Below, one piece after another: positions 13,973 to 26,814 of a stretch of DNA of 64,000 nucleotides (position 1 is the first letter of the stretch; the number at the start of each line of letters is the position of its first letter). The DNA comes from Bombardia bombarda (Eukaryota; Ascomycota; Sordariomycetes; Sordariales; Lasiosphaeriaceae). The DNA lies in assembly GCA_030512295.1 (NCBI GenBank), contig JAULSR010000002.1, forward strand, positions 6,386,001 to 6,450,000, in the 5' to 3' direction. The notes beneath the pieces were generated by a model. The model had not been told where the DNA came from. It made no database searches and was given only the letters and a program-made list of their open reading frames with translations. Position numbers and translations under genes: made by a program.

Positions 13973-16900
13973 TGGAGCTGTTCTGTCTCTTAATGGCGGT
14001 AAGGACAACATGAATATGTTTTGGCCACCATGTGATAGATACCGTTTCCTTCGCTCTTCGTTGATGCACACTGAAACTACCTTTGGCCACCACTGACAAG
14101 ACGCCAAAACCATGCCCATGTGGGGTGTTGCCTGCCCCTAACGATCACAACGGGCCAGTATGGCAAATGTGTTGAAGATATTCGTGGATGGTCAAGTCGT
14201 TGATTCCGAGAACCCGCTCTCGGCGACCATCAAGGCTCGGTTACTATCGCACGTACACGCTTGTATGCTCACGACGCCTCGAGGTCCACTCAGAGAGAAG
14301 CCCCGCCAGACGAAAACATACGTTTGGGGGTTTGCCTCAGTGACCCAATGGCAGCATGACCCGGAAGCTGACGACCAGTGAAAAGTTTGTGCATGCTGTG
14401 ACGCGAGCTCGTCACTTTCGGGTCCCCCAATGGACCAAATATGACTTAGGAAAGTGTGGAGGAGGTGATTTGGCGCGGAGAAATGGTTCAGGCTAGGGTT
14501 GAATCTCGTGCTGCGGTACTACTGAACTGGTGAATTGAACCGAGCCGGCTTGCTATCCCGGACGGACCCCACCGAACTGCTCCTCGCTCGCAGGGATAAG
14601 CCGAGGTACGACGAACCACATCTCAGGTGTCTTGTTGCACAATGGCTAGTATCGATGATGTGTGTAGCTTTACATATAGAATTACCTTGACGTGTATAAT
14701 AACTACACCGTCTCATGAAGCCATGATAGTAACAATATTCCTTGAGGTTGTTCAGCTTCAAGGCAATGCAGGGTTCGAGGGCATGGCTTGCTGCTCTCCC
14801 TCGGGAATGTGCACCTTCTTTTCTGGCTCGTTTCCGCTTGGTTGAGCATTTGGGCTAATTGTGACATGCATGGATGAGGATCTGTGGTGTCCCTCTTCTG
14901 GATTAGATGCCAGTTGGCAATGGCGGACAGTCTGGATGCATTGGTGGACGGATGGCCGTAGACGGTCGTGGATGTTCGAGAAATGCCTCACACTAGGAAG
15001 CACCTCCATCTAGTCATTGGAGCTCGCTTGTTTACAGTCTCTAGGCTTGTGGGAAAACAGTAGCATCAAAGAAAAAAAAGCTGGAAACCTACCTTGGGAA
15101 TAGGGTATGATAGGACAGGTAGAGCGCGCAACGCTTGCTGTTGTTGCTGCTGCTGCTGCTGCTGTTGCTGCTGCTGGCCCAGCACACATAAATATTGAGA
15201 TCAAGGCTAGCCAGCCAGCCATCCAGCCGCCCGCAACGCTGGCAGTCCCGAAAAGGGTGCGAAGGTGCCCACCTCTTAGGCTTAGGCCGCAAGGGGTTTG
15301 GGGGTATGCATCGGCTTGACCGTGAGAGAGCTTCCACCGAAAGAACATGCAAGGTGTGAGCTCGGGAATGTTGTATGGAATGCAACGGCGGCTGGTCGGG
15401 GCGCTCGCGATGGGCTTACTGTTTCTGTGCCCAGAGACGACGCTGTGAAGGTGGGAGGAAAGGGGGGCGGGGAAGGTGGGAGGAAGCTGAAGGGGGGAGA
15501 GTCAAGAAGAAAAAGCAATGACAAAGACCGCCGTGGCCTCATTGGGCTATTCGGAAATGTCTGGGTATCACAGGTATCAATGCATGAGGTTGGAGATCAA
15601 GGCACCACGACTGATGAGAGGGCACATTGGTCAAGGTAGGTAGGTAGTGGGTAGGGAAAGTGAGGCCAACACAAGGGAATGAATGGGGGGTCTTGAGTGC
15701 TTTGCTAGGTTGCGTTTGGGCCGTTTGCTTGCCTGTCTCGCCTGTCTCTGGCTGCTTGCCTGGTTGCTTGCCCGCTTGACGTTGAGGGCTGGGCAAGGCT
15801 AATGCACGTCGCGAAACCTGACGGGCGCGCAACCAACGAGACACACGACGGGGATTGGAGGGGAAAAGGGTCGAGACTGCTTGTCAAGGTCTCTTTTCTG
15901 ACCTACCGAAATCCAGAGAAATGATCAATGGACATGCCGAGCGGCGCTTTTGCACATGCAGCCGGGGGAGCACTGTACGTACATACGACCATTGAGGAGG
16001 CTAGGCAGAGTCTGTGATGTGCGGGTGTCAGGCCGTGTAATTACCTATCGGGGTGAGCTCTGCTGCTGCACATCAGCGCACGCCCAGAAGGTGTGGCTGC
16101 TACCAGCAAGTAACCGGCGAATCACGTTGCGCCGAGTCTGAGGTCCGGGAGGGGCACTATGGAGAAGTGACAGAGAGAGCATGAAAGAGATTCAATCCGT
16201 GAATGAATGAATGGCGAGAGAGAGAGAGAGAGAGAGAGCGACGAGGAGCAACACCGGCGACGGCCGAAACGCTCGAGTCCCCAGGTTCCAGATGAGGAAA
16301 GAGTTGCAACATGACAGGGCCAGCGCAGCGAACCTGTTGGTGGGAGGGCGGTGGGTACCTACATATGGACGTGCCTGGATATTCTGTGCATCCAGCAAAT
16401 CCACGTTTGGAACCTTGTAACCACATTTGCTAGGTAAGTCGAAAGCACGGGTGAGGCTCTGGTGTGTCCTCAGGGCATCGTCTCATCCCAAGGATGCTTC
16501 GCTCCCGCGAGCGGCCTGGTTGCGTGCCGACCGGCGGCGCCCTTGGCCAGGTGAGTAGGTACTTCTCGCCTTGGATAATGAGGCCCGGAGTCGGCGGATA
16601 GCTCGCGTAGTACGAAGTACGGGCATGGAGATGGGGTGCAGCAGTAAGCGCATGGAATGTGGCACAGATATCTTGAGGATCTTGAAATGCTGTGCTGGAT
16701 ACCTTGGAGGGTGAGTTCACCTCACGGTCAACCGAGTCGAACCTTTGGCGGGGATGGAATGTTGTTCGACTAGAACTAAGGTTCTATCTAATCCTTGGCA
16801 ACCCGCTCCTTCCGTCCCGCAGTAGCCAAGATAGCTCTTTCCTATCTTGTGTTTAAGGTGACCCGTTCCTGCCATACCTTGGGTTGTACCTTCCATGGTT

Positions 16901-19290
16901 CTGTGGAAGCTCGCCATGTGCAATTTGGTAAAATGGCCAGACACTGGGCTGTGTGCGTTTGTTTGACCGTGGATGACACGATGGCCACGAGGCAGGTAAC
17001 CTGCTACGGTTGCCGCCGTGTAGAACTAAAGGACTGACTGCCCGACTGCAATTACCTAGGTGGGTAGTCCGGTGTTACCTAGTACTCTCTGCGCTTGAGG
17101 ACGACTAATATCATGGATGATGAGGTGGTTTTATTACATGGGATGTCTGGACGCATAGCGGTCGGTGGCTTGGGTGTTGAGTGGTGAGAAGAGTGAAAAC
17201 ATCGCCTGTCATTAGCTCTCCACAGCAGTGGGGGTGGACTGGTGGTAGGCCGGCTTGCACCTGCCTATCGGATGGACATTTGCGGTGAGGCTGTCGACAT
17301 ATCCCGGTGAGGGTCTCATTAATTGGTCGGCATCGGTATCGCCTGCCCACTCTGGGTCAGGGTCTTCTGGTCTACCAATGTAGTGTAGAGGTAGGCATGG
17401 AGCAGGTGCGTTGCGTGCGGGCAGAACTCCACTGACGGAAGGCACGATCATAAGTATTTCCCCATCCAAGTACTCCGTACTGTTTATCGGACCACAGGTT
17501 ACCTCATACCCCGCCATCTCCGAATTGCCCGATTACCAGGGGGAAAGGGAAGGAGCAGAGGGCGTCTGTCAAAGTTCTCAGTTACACACACGGGCCATAT
17601 AGGGATCTTGACTGGGTTTTGCTCGTTTCTCACTGGAGTTGCGTTCACCTTGTTATCTTACCGCTGAGTCCTGACTTTGACCGGACGAGGGGGACCCCTG
17701 ATCCTAGAAGAGATGGAGACGGGACCGGGGGGGAAGGCGGGGGGCACTGACTAAGGTGGTAGTGTAGCCGCATAGAAAAAAAGGAAGCGAGCGACTTGGG
17801 ACGAAACTACACACAGTACCCGTCAGTTACTCAGTTTATACCGCTGCCGGTCGTTCGTCAGTCGTCAATGGCCAGTCCGAGGTGTGAGTTGGCAAAGATT
17901 GGCGTCCACGTGGCTCACAGTTCCCCCAGGCCGAGAACTACCTCCATACTTTGCAAACGATGGGTCGACTTTAGCTGGATTGAGCGACCAAATGTGGACG
18001 TCCCAGCGTACCGCGGGACCTGGAAAATTAAAAAAAAATTAAAAAAATTTCTCCTCCATGGTGCTCCCTCCAGTCTGGGGGCGGCGGCTGCATGCTTTGT
18101 GTCAGGTTCCAGGTTTCTTCTATCAATACTGTCTCATCTCCCGCTTTACCTATTGGCAGTGTTTGCACCCGTTTGTAAAGTAGCAAACGCCTCGCCTCCC
18201 CTTTGGCTGCTAGACCGTCCCCATCCCCGTCGCCGTCCCCGTCCTCCCGTTAGCCTGATGCTTGATGCTGGATGTTGTGGGCTTCCCAGTTTGCACCCCG
18301 TCGTTCCCTCTTGTCGGTTGACTTGGCTTGTTATTACTCGTGGTGACTGCCTAGTTAAAGTCTGGCCTCTTGTGTATCCGGCCTGGGTGTGAGCGAGCCG
18401 TTGGCTTCCCGCCTGGTGGTTGTTGTTGTTCTTGTTCTTGTGCTACTGTTCTTTTCTTCCTGCGCCGTCTTTGTGTGACGCTGCAGTTATTCATTACAAG
18501 AGGCGTTGTAAACACACCTTGGTTTGGTTTGGTGTGTGCTATTTATTGGTTGCTTTTATTTCTCCCGCATCTGTTTGCAACTCCACTCTTTTTTGTATAC
18601 GGTAGTCTTCTGGTTCCATTCTCGGTAAATACTTTACTTACCCTGATAACTGATACCTGATACCTGATGCCGGATACCCTGTCCTGTCCTGCCTGGTAGC
18701 TCTTTCCTTCTTGGCCTATCCCAGGTCTGGCACCCGCGCTCCCCATTTGCTCCGTCCTCGGCCTCGGCCAGGTGTGCAAGCAAGCAAGCAGCAGAAGCAG
18801 CAGCAGCAGCAGCAGTAGCAGCCGCGCAACAAAACCACCGGCAAATTCCCGTGCAACCAGAACCACCTCGTCCGCATCGAGTCTTATCGCAGCCTCCGTG
18901 CCCGTGTTTGTCTGCTCTCGTGCGCCCCTGTCGTCCCCGGCCCTGCTGTTGTCGCTGCTGGTGTTACTCGGATCTATCCTACACCTGGGACCTAGAATCT
19001 GAGGAATCTGGAAACCTGGGACCCCTAGAAACCTAAACACCTATCTCTTCACCGTCCTCACCGAACAAACTATCGCCAATTCACGGCTGGACCTTTTGCT
19101 CCTCTGTTTTTGGATTATTTCTGAAATCTACGATCCGGGTTTCTCTGTCTCAAGAGCTTTAGAGGCGATTCATTGTTGTGGAGAAAGTCTCTTGGGACCA
19201 AACGTGGCAGCAGGGACCGTGGCACTGGGCTTGCGGCCGAATAAGTTCTCGATCATGGGATTGTCTTGCAACTGAAGACCGGCGAGGCAA
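13973..19290. other. 5.3-kb gene-poor region
   Basis: No gene supported on either strand. It contains simple repeats: CTG/CAG-type at about 15133-15176, GA at 16216-16238 and GCA at 18782-18830; many TAGGTA/TACCTA motifs; and several Ser- or Ala-rich open frames caused by these repeats (for example 15010-15348 minus and 17796-18392 plus). The right end probably carries the promoter and leader of the caspase-like gene. Confidence 0.5.
16216..16238. repeat. GA microsatellite
   Basis: An uninterrupted alternating GA tract of 23 nt in the gene-poor region. Confidence 0.9.
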
Positions 19291-21168
19291 ATGATGTATC
19301 CAGCTTCCAATCTGGCCGAGAGCCCTCCGAAAGAAACGGTTGAACTGCCCTCTGGGCAACTACGCTTGCTAGTCAGTCCCCGAGACCACACCTCCACCGC
19401 CAACGGGACCACCCTGGAGAACCATGTTCTTCACCAACATGACCCCGCCGCATCACCCCCGGTGAGGAAGGACACAACGTCGTCGACCTCGACCACCTCG
19501 ACCGCCCCAACACTACCGTCCCTTGCGTCAACTGACACAGTCGCCACCGAACGCACTATTCCAGAGGCCTCACCAAGCTTCAGAGCCCAGGCCGTTTTTT
19601 CTGTTAGAGATGGGAACGATATCGCTTCGCAGCGCCGCCCCAGTAGGCGGAGGACTGGGCCCCTGACACCCGAGCAGAGGGAGAAGGCGGCATTGATTCG
19701 GAAGGTAGGCGCCTGTCCGGACTGTCGCCGTCGGAGAGTTGCTGTAAGCTTTAAGCCCAAAATCAAATTCTTGACCCATGGAGCAGCCAACTCACCGTGA
19801 TTGAATCTGTACAGTGCCACCCAAGCCACCGTACCAATACGTCCATGTCCTCCTGGGAAGATGCTCTTAGGAAGTACAAGTCCCATAGTCCAGCCATGCA
19901 GGAAATCGCACCACAGAGCAGACGCCTCCCTAGCCCACCGGTGCCGCTGAACTCCAAACCCGTTTTCACTCACGAACCCCAGGAAATGGAGAAGATGGAC
20001 ATCGATGCTTCGCCGCCTCGGCAACGGCCCGGCGGTGTTCCCCCACCGAGTGAGTTGCGCATTAGGACGCCCACTGGGACGCCTAGCAGGACGCCCTTAC
20101 CGTCGGGGCCCCGGCCGGATAAGCCCCTCGGCATGGCAATGCTGCCAGGGATAGAGAGCCTCAAGACAGATCTCCAGGGATCCGCATCCCGCATCTTGTC
20201 CAACCCTCACCGCAGCCGTTATACCATGGCTGCAGCACTCCTGGTGGACTGGCAGGATGATGACGATCACGGCGCTAGAAATGGCATGAATGAATTAGGC
20301 AACATGCTTCACGAACACTACAACTATACGTTTCAAATCAAATCGATTCCGTCGTCCTCAGATGGCTGCAAGAGCTCTTGGAGATGGTTATCGCGGGAAG
20401 TGACCGACTTTATCGACGGCAACGACCATCGAGACGTTCTCAAGATTGTTTACTACGGCGGGCATAGTTATCTGGACGGTAACCGGGAGATGGTTCTTGC
20501 AAGGTTCGTCACATAGGCCAAGACAAGTCGCTCCTTTTTCACTGCTCAAGCTTACGTTGTCCATGTAGCTCCAAACAAGCCGAGCCTTCTTCAGCTATTC
20601 GATGGAGCGGCATACAGCAGATTTTAGAGGGTGCTTCATCCGACACATTAATAATCATGGACGCGCCATACTATCCCTCGTCAAAATTAGTTCGTCAGGA
20701 AGGCGTGCTAGAGCTTATTGCCGCATCTGCTAGCGAGGATCACGTCCAGTTTCTTGACAGAAGTGCGTTCACTCGTGCCCTGACGGAGCAGCTCCGGACA
20801 AGAGCCAGCCAAAAGTTCATGAGCCCGCTCTCTGCGGCAGAGCTCCATGCTAAGCTTTTATCATTCTATCCTAAAATGATACAGGATCGGAATCCCGAGA
20901 AGGAGATGGTGACAAGTTTTCCTTCTCCGCTACACATCCAGGTGTCGGGTAATGCAACATTGCCATCCATCCTTTTAGCCCCAATACAAAAGGGAATAAT
21001 GCCCCCTTTGCTCCTGAATCACCAACAGGGGGGACTCATCTAAGTTTGACTTTCAGGTTAGCAGACGATAATGTCAACCTGGACAGTTGGGTCGAGTGGC
21101 TACGCTCTATGCCTGAAGGGATCAGAGAAGTCAAGGTCGAAGGTCCCTATCGCAATACGTTTCGATGA
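19291..21168 (+). CDS. Caspase-fold-like protein lacking catalytic Cys (frameshifted near its 3' end)
   Basis: Exons 19291-19743, 19815-20503 and 20569-21168. Residues 1-130 are disordered. Residues about 137-156 hold a basic Cys cluster, GACPDCRRRRVA + CHPSH, split by intron 1. A linker follows, then a caspase-like alpha/beta domain from about 300: a strand ending in VDWQDDD, then KIVYYGGHSYLDGN with the His of the catalytic dyad (H368), then LIIMDAPYYPS where metacaspases have the catalytic Cys after Asp; here D412 is followed by Ala-Pro. I infer a pseudo-protease. The frame ends early at 21041-21043 after a G6 run (21028-21033). In the next frame the reading THLSLTFRLADDN..RNTFR runs to TGA at 21166-21168, so one more G would give about 580 aa. 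I know this protein type as conserved and uncharacterised in Sordariomycetes; the fold assignment is by motif only. Confidence 0.75.
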
Positions 21169-22263
21169 CATTTGCTGTGATCATCAGAATAAGCACACAA
21201 ACACACACGTCCACATGCACCCGACGCTGGCAAGAAGGGCCTTTTATTTCTCGACAGTGTCAAATCATCTCTCAAGTTGTCCTCTGAAACGTTTATATAT
21301 CCAACCGCCCGTCAACCTGTCCAAATACCTTATGAACTTTCTAACGAAAATATCAATCACCCACTTTTCCTTTTCTTTTTGCACATTCCAGGAGAAAGCA
21401 GACGCACGATAGATACCACGGGGCACACCGAATTTGACATGTTAAATGTAGGCAAGATAGCATGGACGAGAGAGGAAACGCGAGAAAGATAACTCTACAA
21501 CTCGACATTGCGCGCGCGCGCAGCAGGGAGAAAGGATGGAGTTGATAATATGAATAGAGCATATTATATTTCCCTGCATTTGCATATAGGTGTATGCACA
21601 AGCACACACCCACATACACAGCGAGTATTTTGTCTATCAATGTATGTTGTGCACTTCTGTTTTGTATTCTTGCTATTTTACGACTGATCGATTACACATT
21701 CCGGGATATCTCATGCGCACATAATGCTCCTTCATACATAACAGCACGTTTGCGTTGACTGTGATCCCTGTGGCATCCCCCGTTCTGCCCCCTTTCCCCC
21801 CCTATGTTTAGAAGAGAAGAGGAGATTGTGTGTGTGACTCGACATTTAAGCTTTGGGATACGGGCTCATTTGCTTGAGCGTATGTGGATTAGAGGACAAT
21901 CGGCATGCCAAAAACATACGCGCCACACATGTTATATGTACGCTTTGATGGGCGTACATGTGTGTATCATCGGGGGGAGTCAAGGCGCCGCCGAGTCTTG
22001 GTCGACGATTTAGGGTGAGACAATCCGTCAGTCATGATCACCAGATCGGTCGGTGTGTTTAAGAAAAAGGGCTCAAACAAGACCGATCCGAGGGTGGGGG
22101 CTTCCCGCCAGATTGATAGACGAAAGACCTGAAAACCTTTACCAACGCCGAGAATCAACCGCCAGCGCAACAACACAACACGACGCAGCACGGCACAACG
22201 AGAGCTTTATCCTTTTCTCCTCCCTATCTTTCTTTTATATCCGCCAAAAGAAGGGAGCCCTCC
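21169..22263. other. Convergent 3' region between caspase-like gene and phospholipase B
   Basis: AT-richer sequence with short CA and CG tracts (a GCGCGCGCGC run near 21510) that should hold both 3' untranslated regions. No gene seen. Confidence 0.5.
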
Positions 22264-24553
22264 TCATACAAGAAGGAACAGCCCCACCAACCCTCCCATC
22301 ACCACCACCACCAGACCCGACACCGGCAAACTGCTCATCCCCCTCACGCCCGCAGAAGTCGCCGCCACCGTCGTCTCATTGCCAATCTTAAACGTCGGCT
22401 CATACTCCCCCTTATTCACCGTGCTCAGCGTCCCATTCCAGCAGTACTTGGTGAAGCAACCGGCGCAAGCAACAGGGACCGCCGTCCCGGTGCGGTCCAG
22501 ACTCCTGCTCAGTATGGCGCAGGCCACACAGGTCATCCACGTGTCGTCGAGCGTGCCGTTGCCCTGCGTGGCCGAGTTGAAGCCGTTGCGGATGATGTCG
22601 TTACGCTGCGCGTCGCTGTACTCCGGGTCAAACGTCGAGACGTTGCTCATGGCGGTGTAGGGCGCGTTGGGGATGTAGACGAGCAGAGGCGGCGGCACCT
22701 GTCCCTCCTGCAGTGTGAAGTTTTTGACCTCGCAGCCGAAGAAGGTGGGCCGCTGGTTGAGGCCGAGGTTGATGAAGGTGTCGGCGTCGGGGACGGGCGG
22801 GAACAAGGTGCCGTTGGCGATTTTGGAAAAGAGGGAGCGCTCGTAGCTGGCGCGCAGGGCGGTGGCGTTGGGCCAGAAGTAGGTGGTGTCGGCGGAGGAG
22901 TCGACGGCGAAGATGACGTCGACGCTGCGGACGGGCTGGATCAGCGGGGTGAGGGGGATGTTTTGGAGGTCCTCGCCGCCGTCGACGAGGTCGAGCTCGA
23001 TGCTGTCGGCGGCGCCGTTGGTGGCCGGGTTCCAGCCGAAGAAGGGGTTGGGCATGTACTGGGCGATGTCGTTCTTGTCGTTGCCGAGGTCCGTGAGCAC
23101 GCCCGTGATGGCGTTGACGACGAAGTCGGGCACGTCGCCGGCGACGGAGGTGATGTTTTGGAGGAGGAACTGGTTGAAGAGGGAGCTGCTCGTGCCCATG
23201 ACGAAGCCGTACTGGTCGAAACCCTCGACGCACTTGCCGTCCTTGGGGATGACGCCGTTGGAGAAGTTGGAGGCGATGTAGCGCGTCGGTACGAAGCCGA
23301 AGGTGGTGGGGTCGAAGGAGCCCATCTCGAACGGGGTGAACTCGTATACGGTCGCGTTGAGTGAGATGATGGTGGTGCCGGGCGCCCTGCCGTCGGCGAC
23401 TAGGATGGGAAAGGGGGTCTGCCCCTGCTTGAACTGGTCGCTCTGCGCAATGCTGGAGAAGGTGTAGGACGGCCCACCGTCTGTGTCGTTAATCAGCTGG
23501 TAGCTGAGCGCACGTCCCCAGCTGAAAGGGTGAACTCAAGGTCAGTACTTCTGTGTTTGATAGGGGAGACTGCTCACCAGCACACAGGGCGAGATTATAC
23601 ACCACGTGGCTGCTCATTATGGTACTTACTAATCAGTGATGCTGGTCTCGAACCCTGCATCTACCTTGCTGGCGGCCTGGTCGGCGACATCATCCCAATA
23701 GCTGGCAGTGTTGAGGATGCTGATGCCGCTCTGTGCCGGACCCTTGAAGATAGAGCTGGAGAACTTCCAAACGCTGCTTCCGGGGCTGCCGTTGCGGAGG
23801 GTCTCGACGCTGCTAAAATTGTTGGCAAATATACTGCCAACAAGCCAGCCACCGCCAGACAGTCCAGCTCTTTATCGTAACAATATCAGTTAGCATCTCC
23901 AGCTAGAAGTCCAGCTTTGTCACCACATGTCGAGGCCACATAGGTGACCATGCGGCTTGCGAAAAAAATGGTGTATTGAGACATAACAAAAAGTAGTCTA
24001 TGGGGACTGCGTACAAATAAGTGCTCGCCTGCAACAAACCACCAATACCGCCCGTGCCAGTGGTGTTGGTCACGCGACTATCGGCAGCCGCCAGGAACCC
24101 GGCGCCGTTCAAGAGCGCGCGGTAGCCACCCCCGGACACGGCGAGGGCGATATTCGGCAGTGCCGAGACGTTCTTCTTGGCGGCGTTGATGTAGGCCTCG
24201 ACGTCAAAGGCTGGAATATTTGCCCGCTTCAGGAGGTCGAGCATGGGGTCGATGGTGGCGTTGCGCCGGATGGGCAGCCAGGCGGTCTCCTCGGGGGACA
24301 GGCCGCCCCGGGCGCTGCGGATGGCGGGCTTGATGGCCGGACATGCCACCACGGCCGGGGCGTAGGAGCCCGAGGGCGAGTTGGGCAGCGCCCGGGGGTC
24401 CAGTGACGAGGGGACGGAGTCGAGGGGCGGTACGGGCTCCGCTAGGGCCGCACCGGATCCTGACCCTGACTGGAGAACAGCGGCGGCGAGGAGGATCTCG
24501 AGGAACCACCGCCGCCGCGGAGTGGTTGATGATGAAGATGATGATGCAAACAT
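22264..24553 (-). CDS. PLB: Phospholipase B / lysophospholipase, secreted and GPI-anchored
   Basis: Releases fatty acids from phospholipids and lysophospholipids at the cell surface or outside the cell. Minus-strand exons 24553-24015, 23869-23630 and 23521-22264 give 678 aa. A signal-anchor-like hydrophobic stretch ([12 protein letters not shown]) follows the start. The cytosolic-PLA2-type catalytic fold shows [19 protein letters not shown] (oxyanion Gly motif) near residues 135-153, the nucleophile elbow AGLSGGGWL reconstituted exactly across intron 1 (whose branch site GCTAAC is visible), and the catalytic Asp in [12 protein letters not shown]. Many N-x-S/T sites and Cys pairs fit a secreted enzyme. 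The C-terminus, [19 protein letters not shown], is a hydrophobic GPI-attachment tail. The upstream hydrophobic open reading to 24673 is probably leader, as MFASSS at 24553 is a better start. Confidence 0.93.
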
Positions 24554-26814
24554 TGTAAACGTCGGGTATCTCGGGGAAGAAGCAGAAATGTAACAACGGG
24601 GAGGGGGGGGGGGGAAAGGGGTCGCCCAAAGAGGAGGTATGTAGAAGAAAAAAAGAAAATATGGTGAAAACAAAATGTGAATCGTGTCAAAAGTCCGTCT
24701 GTCTCTTACTGAGAGATGTGTGACGGCCGAAGCAGTCTGCTGATCTGTCTCGTCGTCGTCTGAAAGTCAGATTTCGTCCCTCGGTTCAATAAAAAGACCA
24801 GACTGGCATGCAAATAGCTCGGTATGTGTGTGTGTTGTGGCGCATCACACAGCACAGCAACAGATGTGAGCGGCAGCACAAAAAAGTAGAAATGTGCTTC
24901 TAATAGAGATGTTCTTAAATGAATGGGGAAAAAAAAAAAAGAGGCGTTTGCCTTATTAATGACGAATGAATGAAGGAATAAAAGAATGGATTCCGAACAC
25001 TGCCGCGCTCAGCTCAGTTGGTTGTTACTGAGTGTGTGGTGCGTGTGGTAGTGTATGAAGATGGCAGGATTCACAAGACAAGAACATCTGCTGCGGTGGC
25101 CCACAGCCCCTACGTAGCCACTCGATAACCCCCCTATTCCCTACCTACCCGCCCTTTCGATCTGTATTTTTTTTGATGGGCGAAACACGGGCAATCGGGG
25201 CACTAACATGCCCCGTTCGTTGCGTTGTTAACTTGTTACCGCCGCCGCCGCCCGCTGCCCGCCTACGCCAACCCGCCTTATCCGGGGACCCAATGCCAAT
25301 GCCAATGTCTTGTCTTGTCTCAGTCTCATGTGCCCGGGGTTGGGGCGGATTGGCAGCTGGATTTGCCCAGAGGGGGAGTGAGGTGGTCGGTGAACCCTCG
25401 ATTTTTTTTAGTTGGGATTAGCTTGTTCATTAGGTGGATTCATACCAACAAGGACGCGTAACTGTTCTTCATGGGGCCGATTTAGCCGCTTACTACCTTT
25501 TTTTTTTTTTTGTTTTTGCAATTATTAATATCGAGAATGGTGGTCACAAAGAAAGTTGAAAAAGATGAGATATGGTTTATTTCGCATACCTAGGTAGTGT
25601 CTGGCGTCATCGCAGGCCTCCCGTGAGTCCCGTCAGTGCCCTTTTCTTGGGCCACCAGGGTTGCATTCCAGTGCAGGAAGGGTAGTAGCTGGACAGGGGG
25701 TGTCTTTGGTCCTGTTTCATGCCCTGTGATGCCTTTGACAGGATGGGCTTGGAACAGCTGAAACATACCTCACTGGTACAGTGGCACAAGTAAGTCTATT
25801 CTATTTCAACGAATAACGACATCCTTCACTGCCGCTGGATATGCATGATTGACTTACCTGCCTGGTTCTTCAGACCAAAAGAGGAAAATAAAGCGAAGGT
25901 TGGTCTTGCTTGGAGTGTTGGTATGTCTGTCTGACCTTTGCTTGTTCAGTTGCCCGTATCGTGTGACCCCTTTGAGCAGCGAGGTCGTCTGTTGTGTTCT
26001 GTGATCTGTGATTAACCCGCGCGTTGTTGGCGTGCATAATGTGCCATAAGCTTAAAAAGAGTCCGAATTTTATCTTTCCCCAATTTCGGCTGTCCAAGTC
26101 GCCGAAAGGGGTGAACCGAAAGGGAAGGTTGGGACCAGTTATTTAGGTCTAGTCCATCAATTCCCCGCCATCGCGATAACACATATCATTGCTTGGATGT
26201 TTGTGTACCTTACATGCCAAGGATCTACCATGATCTGCCAAATTTGATAGTTCCGGGCACTGATACAAACCATCTTCACATATACTGTTCTTGTGTACTC
26301 TTGGTTAGAGAAATTCAGGTACCTTACCTTGCCTTAGTGTAGTTACACACGGGACTCGACCGGAACTCACGGGTGTGGCGCTGCGGCGTGTTCCTATTTT
26401 GGAAGGACATCCACCATCCATCACCTTGATACATTGCATGTTATGATGTCATTGATAACATTCGGTATTTTAGGTGGTCCTATTCATATCAAGTATATCC
26501 GGATTTAATATGGCTATGCTGTCCGCCATTTGAAGAACGAATCTAGCATTGAGATAGAGAGACGGAAAAAAAGTCTTCAAAGGGCATCAAAATGCGGACT
26601 AACTAAATCAAAAGTAGTCTGCCTGTTAAGAAGACATCCGGCATAAGGTTTCGTGAAAGATAGCTGCCAACTACCAACAGCCATACAACATGAAAGCGCA
26701 GGAGTTGGTGTCATGAATCAATTATTATCAGGCTATCTATCACAGCATACGCCTTCGATCTATACATCAACATTCTTTAAAGTGACATTAAAACCGACAT
26801 ATCCATCAAATAAA
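24554..26814. other. 2.3-kb intergenic region
   Basis: Lies between the start of phospholipase B and the 3' end of HIS4, both on the minus strand. It contains a G12 run (24603-24614), T-runs near 25500 and several ACCTAGG/ACCTTACC-like motifs. No coding region is supported. Confidence 0.5.

Noticed and set aside
15010..15348. 112-codon minus-strand frame with a hydrophobic, Ala-rich stretch
   Set aside because: The Ala run comes from a CTG/CAG repeat; no signal peptide at the start and no workable continuation by splicing.
17796..18392. 198-codon open frame in the gene-poor region
   Set aside because: No family features; composition matches random translation of the region.
13973..19290. 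Gene-poor stretch considered as a transposon graveyard altered by RIP
   Set aside because: The base composition is not AT-biased and I found no terminal repeats or transposase/reverse-transcriptase fragments.
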